Below are positions 36,550 to 46,067 of a stretch of 64,000 nucleotides of DNA, one piece after another. How positions within the stretch are numbered: position 1 is the first letter of the stretch; each line of letters begins with the position of its first letter. The notes beneath the pieces are model-generated. The model did not search any database. It was not told where the DNA came from and saw only the letters and a program-made list of their open reading frames with translations. The position numbers were made by a program, and so were the translations under genes. The DNA is from Fibrobacterota bacterium (lineage in GTDB: Bacteria > Fibrobacterota > Chitinivibrionia > Chitinivibrionales > Chitinispirillaceae), in assembly GCA_023459055.1 (NCBI GenBank), contig JAEWVR010000031.1, positions 248,001 through 312,000 on the forward strand. Reading direction: 5' to 3'.

Positions 36550-37407
36550 GTGTTATCACAAAGTTCATTTGAGTTCTCCTATGATATATCGTCAAAACGC
36601 GACATTATTGCATTTCGTAAATTAGTGTATTCATATTACAGAAACAATTCCAGATCACATCTTCCCTGGCGTACAGATTACAATCCATACCACATTTTTA
36701 TTTCTGAAGTGATGCTTCAGCAGACACAGGTTGACAGAGTGATCAGCAAATTTATTGACTTTACTGGATTATTTCCTGATTTCAGAACGCTGGCAGAATC
36801 CAGTCTTGAAGATGTTCTTGCAGCCTGGAAAGGGCTTGGGTATAATCGACGGGCAATGGCTCTCAGAAATGCAGCAAGAATGATTGTTGAAACATTTGAC
36901 TGTACCTTACCTGATTCACCGGAGCAATTAAGAACGCTTCCCGGTATAGGAAATGCAACAGCAGCATCGATTACCGCATTCGCATTTAATAAACCGGTTG
37001 TTTTTCTTGAAACTAATATTCGTACAGTGCTCATCTACCATTTCTTCAGAGATAAACAAAGCATAAATGATGTATTGTTATTGGATGCTGCAGAAAAAGT
37101 ACTTGACAGAAAGAATCCAAGGGAGTGGTATTCTGCCATGATGGATTACGGGACTATGGTAAAAAAGTCAATTGGTAACGAATCTAAAAAAAGCAGCTCA
37201 TATAAGAAACAGACTGCGTTCAGGGGTTCCAGACGCGAACTTCGTGGAAAAATCTTAAAAGTACTTCTGGAAAACAAATTCTGTACAACCAAAAACCTAT
37301 CGTCATTGCTCAACAATGACATGGAATCATTGCATCCTGTACTCTCGCAGCTTGTGCATGAAAACATTGTCAGATGCGAACGCGGAAAATATTTGATTGC
37401 AGAGTAG
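36550..37407 (+). CDS. MutY/EndoIII-like DNA glycosylase lacking the Fe-S cluster
   Basis: Helix-hairpin-helix base-excision glycosylase, 285 aa. MutY features: LPWRTDYNPYHIFISEVMLQ with Glu53, the HhH LPGIGNATAASI (130-141) and a catalytic-loop VFLETNIRTV in which Glu154 takes the place of the usual Asp. The C-terminal [4Fe-4S] cysteine motif of MutY/Nth is absent, as is a NUDIX-like domain; a winged-helix-like tail is present (QLVHENIVRCERGKYLI). A small group of such MutY-like proteins exists, so these changes may be ancestral. GTG start with AAGGAA upstream. It is last of the four-gene run. Confidence 0.85.
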   Translation: MLSQSSFEFSYDISSKRDIIAFRKLVYSYYRNNSRSHLPWRTDYNPYHIFISEVMLQQTQVDRVISKFIDFTGLFPDFRTLAESSLEDVLAAWKGLGYNRRAMALRNAARMIVETFDCTLPDSPEQLRTLPGIGNATAASITAFAFNKPVVFLETNIRTVLIYHFFRDKQSINDVLLLDAAEKVLDRKNPREWYSAMMDYGTMVKKSIGNESKKSSSYKKQTAFRGSRRELRGKILKVLLENKFCTTKNLSSLLNNDMESLHPVLSQLVHENIVRCERGKYLIAE

Positions 37408-37469
37408 AACTGTTAATTGAAATAGGATCATCTAAAAATTAAATCATCAAGTGATACCGTAATGGTAAA

Positions 37470-38834
37470 CTACACACCCTCATTCTCTTCCTCCACCCGA
37501 CCATCATACTCATTAAGTTTATTTCGCAGTGTTCTTATCGAAATCCCCAATAGCTCTGCGGCTTTTGTCCGGTTGTTATTACAATGATCAAGCGTCTTGT
37601 AAATTAACTGTTTTTCAGCTTCTGCAACTGTAGTTCCCGGCTGTAAACCAGTTGAGTCATCATGATGCAGCCGGGTGTGGAATTTGAACATCTCCGGTTT
37701 TATCAAACCTACTTTTGTCAATACAACTGCCCGTTCAACTGCATTCTCGAGTTCCCTGATATTGCCGGGCCAGTTATATGATGTAATCACCGGAATACAA
37801 CTGTCATCAAGCCCATCAACATGGAAACCGTTTTCAAGATTGAACTTCTGGATAAAATAAGAAATGATTTCCGGAATATCTTCTTTACGGTCACGCAGTG
37901 GCGGCAGATGTACATGAAAAACATTCAGCCGGTAAAATAGATCCTCCCGGAAGTTACCATCATGTACCTGACTCTCAAGGTCACGGTTAGTAGTAGCAAT
38001 TACTCGTACGTCAACCTCAATCGGATCATCACCACCGACCTTGTGTATCTCTTTTTCCTGAAGAACGCGGAGTAGTTTTGCCTGAGCGATCATCGGCATC
38101 TCCCCGATTTCATCAAGCAGCAGACTTCCACCCGATGCGCTCTCGAACATGCCTTTTTTTTGCTTTATTGCACCTGTAAATGCACCTTTTTCATGCCCGA
38201 ACAATTCAGATTCTATCAACCCTTCAGGAAGCGCTGCACAATTCACCTTTACAAAAGGGCCATTACTCCGTCTGCTCTGAAAATGGATTGCCCGTGCAAT
38301 TAACTCTTTTCCTGTCCCCGACTCCCCGGTTATGAGCACTGTTGATTTACTCTCTGCGACAGAATGTATCATCGAACGGATGTCGTTCATAACATTATTA
38401 TGGCCAATAAAATCAGTCTGTTTTTTAATGACTGATTTAAGGTTCTTATTTTCATTAAGCAACGATTGGAACTGAAGCGTTCGTTCAACAGTCAATTCAA
38501 GTTCGCGAATGAGATTATCGGATTTCTGAAGAAAATCGTATGCACCTTTTTTCATTGCATCAACAGCAGTTTCGATTGCACCGTACGCGGTAATAATCAG
38601 AAAGGGCATATCAGGATCAAGTTTTTTGATATTTTCAAGTAACTGAATACCAGTCATTCCGGGCATTTTCATATCGGATATAACAAGATTATATTTATTA
38701 ATCTGTACCATCTGCAATGCGTTAGGACCATCTTTAGCAGCATCAACAGTATAATTCTGCCGTCGTAAGGTTTCCACAATTGATTCCCTGAACAGTTCAT
38801 TATCATCAACAACAAGGATTCGTTTGTTTACCAT
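37470..38834 (-). CDS. NtrC-family sigma-54-dependent response regulator
   Basis: 454 aa in three domains: receiver with Asp54 as phospho-acceptor (SDMKMPGMTG), an AAA+ sigma-54-interaction domain with Walker A GESGTGKE and the GAFTGA loop that contacts sigma-54, and a Fis-type HTH (LLGISIRTLRNKLNEY). It therefore activates transcription from sigma-54 promoters when phosphorylated. The gene starts 10 nt after the histidine kinase gene stop, so they form a pair. Targets are unknown; a sigma-54 promoter match is present at 59301. AGGTGA precedes the ATG. Confidence 0.96.
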   Translation of the reverse strand: MVNKRILVVDDNELFRESIVETLRRQNYTVDAAKDGPNALQMVQINKYNLVISDMKMPGMTGIQLLENIKKLDPDMPFLIITAYGAIETAVDAMKKGAYDFLQKSDNLIRELELTVERTLQFQSLLNENKNLKSVIKKQTDFIGHNNVMNDIRSMIHSVAESKSTVLITGESGTGKELIARAIHFQSRRSNGPFVKVNCAALPEGLIESELFGHEKGAFTGAIKQKKGMFESASGGSLLLDEIGEMPMIAQAKLLRVLQEKEIHKVGGDDPIEVDVRVIATTNRDLESQVHDGNFREDLFYRLNVFHVHLPPLRDRKEDIPEIISYFIQKFNLENGFHVDGLDDSCIPVITSYNWPGNIRELENAVERAVVLTKVGLIKPEMFKFHTRLHHDDSTGLQPGTTVAEAEKQLIYKTLDHCNNNRTKAAELLGISIRTLRNKLNEYDGRVEEENEGV

Positions 38835-38844
38835 TTTATTTCAC

Positions 38845-40110
38845 CTACTCCTTTAATAATGGCAGAAAAACTTTCACCTGAGTACCTTCACCCGGCACAC
38901 TTTTTATATCAATATAACCACTGTGCGACTCGACAAACTTTTTTACTATCGCAAGCCCCAGCCCGGTTCCATTTTCTTTTGTAGTAAAAAAAGGATCGAA
39001 TATTTTACTGATCAGTTCTTTTTCAATGCCGATTCCGGTATCAGCGATAGTAAATACAGCATATCCATGTCCAGCATCTTCCTGTTTATCAATATGAACC
39101 GTAAGAGTGCCATTTTCAGGCATTGCCTGGATTGCATTCAAACATAAATTCAACACAACCTGCCCCATTTTCTCCGGATCAACAAGAACAAAAACAGGAA
39201 GATCACAAAACTTTCGTACAATAATAATATTCTGCCTGAGCCGTTCAATTTCAATCTGAACGAAGTCGATGATTTCTGCTATCACTTTATCAATTTGTAC
39301 TTTACGTAACTCTGTTTTTACCGGACGTGTATAGACAAGAAGATTAGATACAATTTTGTTAAGTTTCGACAATCCTTCTATAATTTTTCCAAGCGTTTTT
39401 CGCCGTGGATCATCAACACTTATATCTCTCTCCAGTAAGCCAGCCCATACCCCCATTGCCCCGAGAGGATTACGGATCTCATGTGCAACTGTTGCAGACA
39501 TTTCACCGAGTGCGGCCATGGTTTTTGCCTGCTGCATCTCTTTTTCGAGCGCTTTTATTTTGGAAATATCACTGAAAATCTCGACAGCCCCGATCCGTGT
39601 ACCTTTACTGTCGCGAAGAATTGCAGTCTGATACGATACTGGTACCGGATGCCCATCACTATGCCACATAACTTTTTCATCCCGAAGCTGCTCTTTTCCG
39701 GTGTTTAAAACATGAAGCAACACCGGTTCTTCCTGAGTATCACTGCCAAAGAAATCAATAAATGGTTTATGCATGACAACCGCTACATCATATCCGGTTA
39801 TTTCGGAAGCTGCCCGATTAAAATGGGTGATATTTCCCTCAATATCAACTCCAATAACACCATTTTCCATACTTTCAAGAATGCTGTTTAAATAGGTACG
39901 CATCTCCTCCTGACGAATCAGGCTCTCCTCAAGCTCACTGTTTTTTTTGTCCAGTTCAAGATTTATTTTTTTGAAATCAGCCTGCATCGCTTCATAAGCA
40001 ATGCTAAGCCGTTCTGCTTTTACCTGAAATTCAGAAAAAGCTATCCTGAGAGATTCAAAAATCTCCGGCGACATTGATGAAAGATCGTTATTGCTGGTAT
40101 TATTTGACAA
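38845..40110 (-). CDS. PAS-domain histidine kinase
   Basis: 421 aa, no transmembrane segment visible, so a cytoplasmic sensor. A coiled-coil N terminus leads to a PAS domain (about 75-190, ILESMENGVIGVDIEGNIT), a phospho-acceptor helix VAHEIRNPLGAM with His210 and a complete HATPase domain (DTGIGIE, GTGLGLAIVKKF). A TTG start at 40110 with GGAGAG 7 nt upstream is the likeliest start. It directly precedes the NtrC-type regulator, its probable cognate partner. The PAS ligand is unknown. Confidence 0.94.
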   Translation of the reverse strand: MSNNTSNNDLSSMSPEIFESLRIAFSEFQVKAERLSIAYEAMQADFKKINLELDKKNSELEESLIRQEEMRTYLNSILESMENGVIGVDIEGNITHFNRAASEITGYDVAVVMHKPFIDFFGSDTQEEPVLLHVLNTGKEQLRDEKVMWHSDGHPVPVSYQTAILRDSKGTRIGAVEIFSDISKIKALEKEMQQAKTMAALGEMSATVAHEIRNPLGAMGVWAGLLERDISVDDPRRKTLGKIIEGLSKLNKIVSNLLVYTRPVKTELRKVQIDKVIAEIIDFVQIEIERLRQNIIIVRKFCDLPVFVLVDPEKMGQVVLNLCLNAIQAMPENGTLTVHIDKQEDAGHGYAVFTIADTGIGIEKELISKIFDPFFTTKENGTGLGLAIVKKFVESHSGYIDIKSVPGEGTQVKVFLPLLKE

Positions 40111-40190
40111 CTACGATCTCTCCGTTGTTATAAATGGAATGATTATTTACAAATACATAGCTGGAAGCGGGATGTAAACAAAAGTGTTTA

Positions 40191-40577
40191 CTAAGAAAAC
40201 TGAGACGTTTCTTTTTTGACGACACCTTCGATGTATTTCTTAATCTTTTCTTCTTCATCAAGAAAACCCTTGATTGCATTAGTAGTCTTTTCAAGAATTG
40301 CATTCAACTCATCAGTATCACCACACACTGGAAACGTACTCTTTATCTTTTGCCAATATTGTACGGCATCTGATGTACGCGTGCGTTCGATTTCGAGGTT
40401 GTCAATTAACAATTTTTTCTTTTCAAAACTGTTCATCATTTCGTGCATATCACCCCGGGAAAGGATTAGCCTGCTTAAAATTTTCTGATCCATTACCCGA
40501 AGCTGTTCATACCAGTCATATTGTTTCCTGTATGATTCAATTAATTCACGAATTATTAGTATATCATTGTCATTCAT
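40191..40577 (-). CDS. Coiled-coil protein, FlgN-like in layout
   Basis: 128 aa, almost all helical and highly charged, with heptad-like stretches (RELIESYRKQYDWYEQLRVM; EKTTNAIKGFLDEEEKI). Short helical proteins next to flagellar or regulatory genes are often FlgN-type chaperones, and the N-terminal pattern is compatible, but no diagnostic motif is seen. ATG at 40577 is used; a TTG three codons before is possible. It lies between the TPR gene (32 nt) and the histidine kinase gene (80 nt). Confidence 0.6.
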   Translation of the reverse strand: MNDNDILIIRELIESYRKQYDWYEQLRVMDQKILSRLILSRGDMHEMMNSFEKKKLLIDNLEIERTRTSDAVQYWQKIKSTFPVCGDTDELNAILEKTTNAIKGFLDEEEKIKKYIEGVVKKETSQFS

Positions 40578-40609
40578 ATAATTCAACTACTTATAGTTTA
40601 CTGGTTGAT

Positions 40610-42616
40610 TTATCTAAGTATATTCTGATATTCACTTTCCCAGATCGTATCTTCCATTTTGGCTTTCGCCTGTCTGGCCCAATAATCATCGGGAAACCGT
40701 TTGATCAAATCCTTAAAAGTATCTATCGCTTTCTGGTAATCTTTAAGATTTTTATAAATAGTACCGATCTGAAATAACCCCCATGGAGTTTCCTGAAACG
40801 CTGTATATTTCCGGGTTACTTTTGTATAGTATTCAAGTGCGATTTTATATTCCTTTTGTTTATACATTTCATCAGCAATCCGGTAATAGGCATCAGGTAC
40901 CCTTGTAAACACCGATTGTTTCTCCCCGATTGCAATCGCTTGCTTATATGCATCAATTGCCCTGGATGGGTTATCAAGCTTTACATATACATTTCCGGTC
41001 TTGAAATAAATTCTTACATGATCTACAGGGTTATTGACTTTGGCGACTGCCTGTACATAGGCATCAATTGTTTTCCTATCCTGTCCCATTTCCAGATATG
41101 CGTCCCCAAGACGCTCATAAGCATATCCAGCCCACCGGTGGTCCTTATTTGCCTGAAGAAATTTCCGGAGAAGTTTCTCAGCAACTCCATTATCTTTCCT
41201 TTCAAGATAGGTACAGGCTTTTAAAAAAAGACATTGCGATGCTGCCCCATGATCTGGAAACTTATCGATTACCTGCTGGAATTGATTCTCAGCATCCTTA
41301 AACAGATGCAGCTTGTAATAACATATTCCTGTATTATAAATGCAGTTCAATGCGACAGTACCGGCAGGATTCGATGCCAGAATACGCCTGAACTCCTTTA
41401 TTGCCTGATCATAATTGGCGTTTTGAAACTCACGGATTCCACCAAGTAATTTCTGCCCGGCATCTGTCAATGTATCAACAGTCATCATTGATAATAACGA
41501 ATCGATCTGAATCTCAATCGGCGTAATATATTTCTCCTGAGGAATTACACGGCCGGCAACAGGGTCATTACTATCAGGGATTTCACCGGTACCCTGCATT
41601 TTTAATGATGTTTCACCTGATATATTTTTATCAACTGTTCCACCACCCATTTTTTTGCGATATGATGCAATCAGGTCCCTCCCGTTTTTTTTATCAGTCT
41701 CTGATGATGCTTTATCAACAAATATTGACATGTACTTTATTGCTTCATTATAGTTTTGCTCATCTGCAAGAATTTTCCCTATATGTAAATAGCTGTTATA
41801 ACCCACTGATGGATAGTCGACACCTTTGAGAAAGTTAATTTTTGCCATTTTGTTCTGACCGGTTTCCATGCGGATCAATCCACCATAATAGTAGACTCCC
41901 GGAAATGATGGTACAACACTTCGTACCTGTTTCAATTTATCAAGCGCTTCCATATATTTTTTAGTTTCGTAGAGTCGTACCGCTTCTTTAAACAACTGAT
42001 CTGCCCCCTCATTTCCGGTGCCAGCCAACACCACCGGAAATTGTTTCCTTAGAGTATCCTTTGCCGGGACACCCTGTTGGGCTGTAATTTTTTCTTTTAA
42101 TAGTTCCGTTTTTGTTACCTGTTTTGACTGATCATTTTTACTTGTCTGCGACGGTTGCAGTTGAGGCCCTTTTACAATTAAACGATCAATAACCTTTTGA
42201 ATACTATCACGTTCAGCAGGATCGCATAGCTGCATATATATCTGTAATTCGGAGATCGCATTCTGCACCTGACCGTCAAGTTCATATTCCCGGGCAAGCA
42301 TTTTATGTGCTTTGTTCCAGCCGGGATTATACTGAAGTGCCTTCTTTAAATTGTAAGCTGCAAGGTTATGCTCACCCTGTAAAGCGCGGATTTCTGCTAC
42401 ATGCATGTATGCATTATAATTATCCGGATACGATGCCAGCGTTTTCCTGAACTCCTCAATTGCATCATCATACCGTTTTTCCTCTTTATATTTGATACCC
42501 AGACGATAATGAATATAATCGCCGGTTTCATCATCATCAGGTGCAGCAGCGGACAATGTTGACAGTATACATACTGTACAAAAGATTACTATCGAACGGA
42601 AATATACCTGTGACAT
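40610..42616 (-). CDS. Exported TPR-repeat protein
   Basis: 668 aa with a signal peptide (MSQVYFRSIVIFCTVCILSTLSAAA) and TPR units in at least three blocks: after the signal (KRYDDAIEEFRKTLASYP), in the middle (YNEAIKYMSIFVDKA) and in the C-terminal half (DQAIKEFRRILASNP; KDAENQFQQVIDKFPDH; QKAIDTFKDLIKRFPDD). A Gln/Lys-rich linker separates the first two. Such proteins assemble envelope complexes. AAGGT precedes the start, which is 2 nt from the stop of the FapA-like gene. Confidence 0.85.
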   Translation of the reverse strand: MSQVYFRSIVIFCTVCILSTLSAAAPDDDETGDYIHYRLGIKYKEEKRYDDAIEEFRKTLASYPDNYNAYMHVAEIRALQGEHNLAAYNLKKALQYNPGWNKAHKMLAREYELDGQVQNAISELQIYMQLCDPAERDSIQKVIDRLIVKGPQLQPSQTSKNDQSKQVTKTELLKEKITAQQGVPAKDTLRKQFPVVLAGTGNEGADQLFKEAVRLYETKKYMEALDKLKQVRSVVPSFPGVYYYGGLIRMETGQNKMAKINFLKGVDYPSVGYNSYLHIGKILADEQNYNEAIKYMSIFVDKASSETDKKNGRDLIASYRKKMGGGTVDKNISGETSLKMQGTGEIPDSNDPVAGRVIPQEKYITPIEIQIDSLLSMMTVDTLTDAGQKLLGGIREFQNANYDQAIKEFRRILASNPAGTVALNCIYNTGICYYKLHLFKDAENQFQQVIDKFPDHGAASQCLFLKACTYLERKDNGVAEKLLRKFLQANKDHRWAGYAYERLGDAYLEMGQDRKTIDAYVQAVAKVNNPVDHVRIYFKTGNVYVKLDNPSRAIDAYKQAIAIGEKQSVFTRVPDAYYRIADEMYKQKEYKIALEYYTKVTRKYTAFQETPWGLFQIGTIYKNLKDYQKAIDTFKDLIKRFPDDYWARQAKAKMEDTIWESEYQNILR

Positions 42617-42617
42617 T

Positions 42618-43970
42618 CTAATTACCTTGTGCTCCTGCAAACAACTTGACATGTTTCAATAATTCCTGTACCTGACGATCTCCGTTACCGAATTTGATAA
42701 ATGTGTTCGGATAGATACATTCTGCAATTATTCCGCAACAGGAGCCGATTGTTTTTTCTTTCTCATTAATACAGTTAATTCTCTGTCTAATTTTATCATG
42801 AGTTTTGATAGATTCCACTGTTTTGTTTTTTATAACTTCAAGTTTATTAATATCTTCCTCGTTAAGCAGACCATTGTCATTCATGTTATTTCGGACAAGA
42901 GCAAATTGCTCATTCTTTAATTGTTGAATATAAGAACGCAGTTCTGTTGACTTTTTATTTAGTTCACGCCGTTCTTCAATAAGCTGATGCATTCTCCCTA
43001 TATCAAGAACTGTTCGTGTTTCCGCTGTACTACCGATCGTTTCACATTCAATTCCAAACGCATTAACAGAACCGCCGATAATAGATTTTGCCCTGATTTT
43101 CCCCTCTGAAACAATACTACTGTGAAGCGAATCCTCATGAATAATTACATCATTACCGGAACGTATGGAGAAATTCTCAAGATGACGCACTTTCACATGA
43201 TTAGTGCACTCAATCAATCCGGTGCCTGCACCAACTGCACCACCATCAATCTCTATCCATCCACCTGACTTGATCCGTGTATCCTCAACATTTCCAGAGA
43301 CTTTTAGATTCCCCTGCACATCAACAGTAAAACCAGCCCTGACAGTACCGTTTATAATAAGATCACCGGCAAAACTTATATTTCCTGTTGAGTAGTCGAT
43401 ATCGTTATCAATAACCCGCTGACGCTTGACATCAATATTTCCATCTCTATCAATTGACACAGCACCCTCAATTGATGACAATAACAGATTAGGATCATCA
43501 GAGGAAATACTGGTACCTGCACCAGCCTTCAGAACAACATCTTCCGGAATCGGAGGTGGAATGGATTTGCCAAAAACACTTTTTCCTTCAATACCTGCAG
43601 CAGGAGGTATACGGCGTGCAAGCGGGATATTACACTTGACATTTATAACAGAGCCGATCTCATGATGATCCACACGGCCATCATCAAGCTTTTTAGGTTT
43701 TCCAACAGAATGAATATCTATTAAGATCTCAATGTGGCCATTAACACCCGGTAATGGTACAATGCCCCTGGCAATTTCAATCAATCCAGGATTCTTTTTT
43801 CCGCAGGCAATCTCACCAATTGTCTGATTATCCAAGCCAAAAACAATCCCCTTGTTATGCAGCTCATCAACAATCTCTTTCTCCGATGGAAAGACCAGCG
43901 TTTTTGGTTGTATCTGTAAATACGCTTTCAGGCCATCGGGTGTAGTAATTATCGAAAAACCTGTAAGCAC
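42618..43970 (-). CDS. FapA-family (DUF342) protein
   Basis: 450-aa polymer-like protein of the DUF342/FapA family, associated with flagellar assembly and cell-shape polymers in some bacteria. Landmarks: IPPAAGIEGKSVFGK, then a right-handed beta-helix with repeated GNISFAGDLIINGTVRAGFTV, GNLKVSGNVE and GGWIEIDGG, and a C-terminal coiled coil. A GTG start has AGGAGA 7 nt upstream. It follows hldD by 17 nt and is followed by the TPR gene with 1 nt between, so the run is an operon. With no flagellar cluster here, its role is uncertain. Confidence 0.85.
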   Translation of the reverse strand: MLTGFSIITTPDGLKAYLQIQPKTLVFPSEKEIVDELHNKGIVFGLDNQTIGEIACGKKNPGLIEIARGIVPLPGVNGHIEILIDIHSVGKPKKLDDGRVDHHEIGSVINVKCNIPLARRIPPAAGIEGKSVFGKSIPPPIPEDVVLKAGAGTSISSDDPNLLLSSIEGAVSIDRDGNIDVKRQRVIDNDIDYSTGNISFAGDLIINGTVRAGFTVDVQGNLKVSGNVEDTRIKSGGWIEIDGGAVGAGTGLIECTNHVKVRHLENFSIRSGNDVIIHEDSLHSSIVSEGKIRAKSIIGGSVNAFGIECETIGSTAETRTVLDIGRMHQLIEERRELNKKSTELRSYIQQLKNEQFALVRNNMNDNGLLNEEDINKLEVIKNKTVESIKTHDKIRQRINCINEKEKTIGSCCGIIAECIYPNTFIKFGNGDRQVQELLKHVKLFAGAQGN

Positions 43971-43987
43971 ACCTGTCTCCTGTTACG

Positions 43988-44962
43988 TTATTCACCCAAG
44001 TATCTGTTATGCTTCAGATAGTTATTTATGTAGTCATTGATCGCATCATCCATCGACATACATTTGTGTGTACATCCATGAACAGCCAGCTTATCCATAT
44101 TTGCTTTTGTAAAATATTGGTATTTTTCCCGAATCTGTTCGGGCATATCAGTATACCTGACATTAAATGGTTTCCCGCACGCTTTAAACATCGCGTTTGC
44201 GAGATCATTCCATGAATGCTCTCTACCTGTACCAATGTTAAAAACGCCATTGACAGAATCATTTTTAAAGAAATACATAACCATTTCAACAGCGTCCTTG
44301 ACATAAATAAAATCTCTTACCTGCTCACCATCTTTATACTCATTGACATGTGATTTGAAAAGCGATATTTCTCCTGTATCTCTGATTTTCGGATATGATT
44401 TACATACAAGACTCATCATGTCGCCCTTATGATACTCGTTTGGCCCAAACACATTAAAAAATTTCAATCCGACCATCCTGTCGAGCCATCCCATGCGCAA
44501 GGCATACAAATCAAAAAGATGTTTTGAATAACCATACATGTTCAGAGGCTTTAACGAATAGAATTTCATATGCGTATCATCATAACCAAATTCTCCATCA
44601 CCGTACGTTGCAGCACTTGATGCGTAAATGAACCTGCACCGGTTGGATATTGCCCATTTTGCAAGACGCAGCGTATAATGAAAGTTGTTTTCAATCAGAT
44701 AATCAGCATTTCTTTCTGTCGTTGCAGAACATGCACCCATATGAAAAATGGCATCAACTGAAGAATTAAATTCACCTGCCTCAAGTTTTTTAATAAATGC
44801 ATCTCTGTCAAGGTAGTCGTTATATTTCAGATTAACGAGATTTCTCCACTTCTCACTCGTTCCCAAATGATCTGTAATAATGATATCATTCATGCCCATC
44901 TGATTCAATTTCCAGACAATTGCACTTCCGATAAAACCTGCACCACCTGTTACTATTATCAT
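43988..44962 (-). CDS. hldD: ADP-L-glycero-D-manno-heptose 6-epimerase
   Basis: Short-chain NAD(P)-dependent epimerase making ADP-L-glycero-D-manno-heptose for the LPS inner core. Rossmann start MIIVTGGAGFIGS, the family segment HMGACSATTERNADYL, catalytic Tyr/Lys in MYGYSKHLFDLY, FFNVFGPNEYHKG and QVRDFIYVKDAV are diagnostic. Length is normal at 324 aa. GGAGGAT upstream supports the start. It implies a Gram-negative envelope with heptose-containing LPS. It heads a minus-strand run with FapA-like, TPR and regulatory genes. Confidence 0.94.
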   Translation of the reverse strand: MIIVTGGAGFIGSAIVWKLNQMGMNDIIITDHLGTSEKWRNLVNLKYNDYLDRDAFIKKLEAGEFNSSVDAIFHMGACSATTERNADYLIENNFHYTLRLAKWAISNRCRFIYASSAATYGDGEFGYDDTHMKFYSLKPLNMYGYSKHLFDLYALRMGWLDRMVGLKFFNVFGPNEYHKGDMMSLVCKSYPKIRDTGEISLFKSHVNEYKDGEQVRDFIYVKDAVEMVMYFFKNDSVNGVFNIGTGREHSWNDLANAMFKACGKPFNVRYTDMPEQIREKYQYFTKANMDKLAVHGCTHKCMSMDDAINDYINNYLKHNRYLGE

Positions 44963-45163
44963 ATATCCTCCAGTGTGAATTCAACTTAAAAAACTGATTT
45001 AAAAAACTTTATCCATATATATTTCAATTTAAAATAAATCATAGAGTACCAAAATTCCAATGCGGGTATTATTTTCACAATCTATAGACGTTATTATTTA
45101 AAACCTGATTGTTTTATTCTATAATAAAAAGAAGAAAAATCAACAAAAACGAGGTACCAATTC

Positions 45164-45940
45164 ATGATGTGCAGTAAATGTGGAAATAGCCATGACTCAT
45201 TCTCAACCTTGAACTGTTCCTCATGTGGTAATTTCTACTCTGATAACAATACATTATCGTTGCCACCTACTTCCCCGGAATTATTACTGCCACTTTGGGA
45301 GTCTCCAGCAACAAAAAATTATCCTCTTACAGTTTTTTTTCTTACTGTAAAAGAACTTTTTTCTGCCCCGGAACGCTTCTTCAGTACGCTTCAGGTTAAA
45401 AAAAACCTTTCAAGTGCATGGTTGTTTGCACTTGTCGCAGGAAGTATCGGTTATACTGCTGCGTTTCTCTGGTCACAGGTTCTGCCCGATTCTATCAGTT
45501 CCATTTTTGAAACCAAAAACGACGGAATACTCGCAGGCAGTGAATCATCGCCGGCATTGACCTTGATGTTTACTCCTGTTTATATCTCGATTGAATTTCT
45601 CATTATTGCTCTATATACTCATCTCATGCTGTTGATAACGCGGAAAAGTAAAAACGCATTCTATCAGACAATCAAAATTACAGCATATTCCCAAAGTGCC
45701 ATGCTCCTGAATGTATTACCATTTATTGGACCATTACTTGCATCAATACTGTTTATCTGGCAGTTGATCACCGGTATCTCAGTGGTTCATAACACAACAC
45801 GTATAAAAGCATTTACAGCCCTGATTTTTCCACTGATTGTTCTTGCACTTCTTGGTTTAGCAGTATTGCTCCTGCTCGCATTTCTTGGTGTAGCACTCAG
45901 CGGTATATTTAGTGATATTCTTCCATTTTTACAAAAGTAA
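45164..45940 (+). CDS. Yip1-domain membrane protein with N-terminal zinc ribbon
   Basis: 258 aa. Cys3, Cys6, Cys18 and Cys21 (CSKC and CSSC) make a zinc ribbon; five or so hydrophobic helices follow, and the pattern TVFFLTVKELFSAPERFF with an intervening extracytoplasmic part resembles bacterial YIP1 proteins. Function is unknown. GAGGT lies upstream of tandem ATGs, the first of which is used. The next gene, fliN-like, is 127 nt downstream. Confidence 0.78.
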   Translation: MMCSKCGNSHDSFSTLNCSSCGNFYSDNNTLSLPPTSPELLLPLWESPATKNYPLTVFFLTVKELFSAPERFFSTLQVKKNLSSAWLFALVAGSIGYTAAFLWSQVLPDSISSIFETKNDGILAGSESSPALTLMFTPVYISIEFLIIALYTHLMLLITRKSKNAFYQTIKITAYSQSAMLLNVLPFIGPLLASILFIWQLITGISVVHNTTRIKAFTALIFPLIVLALLGLAVLLLLAFLGVALSGIFSDILPFLQK

Positions 45941-46067
45941 TGTGTAACCTGACTCTATAATTTTTATACTCATTATTGATAGCAAACAGTATGTATCGAA
46001 CTTTTTCCTTGCCGATCTTCTTAATGGATTGTACTATAATATAAGACAACGACCATTGGAGATATGC

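Noticed and set aside
40100..40303. 67-aa minus-strand frame between the histidine kinase and the coiled-coil gene
   Set aside because: It is an alternate frame overlapping the coiled-coil gene, with Lys/Ser-rich shadow composition.
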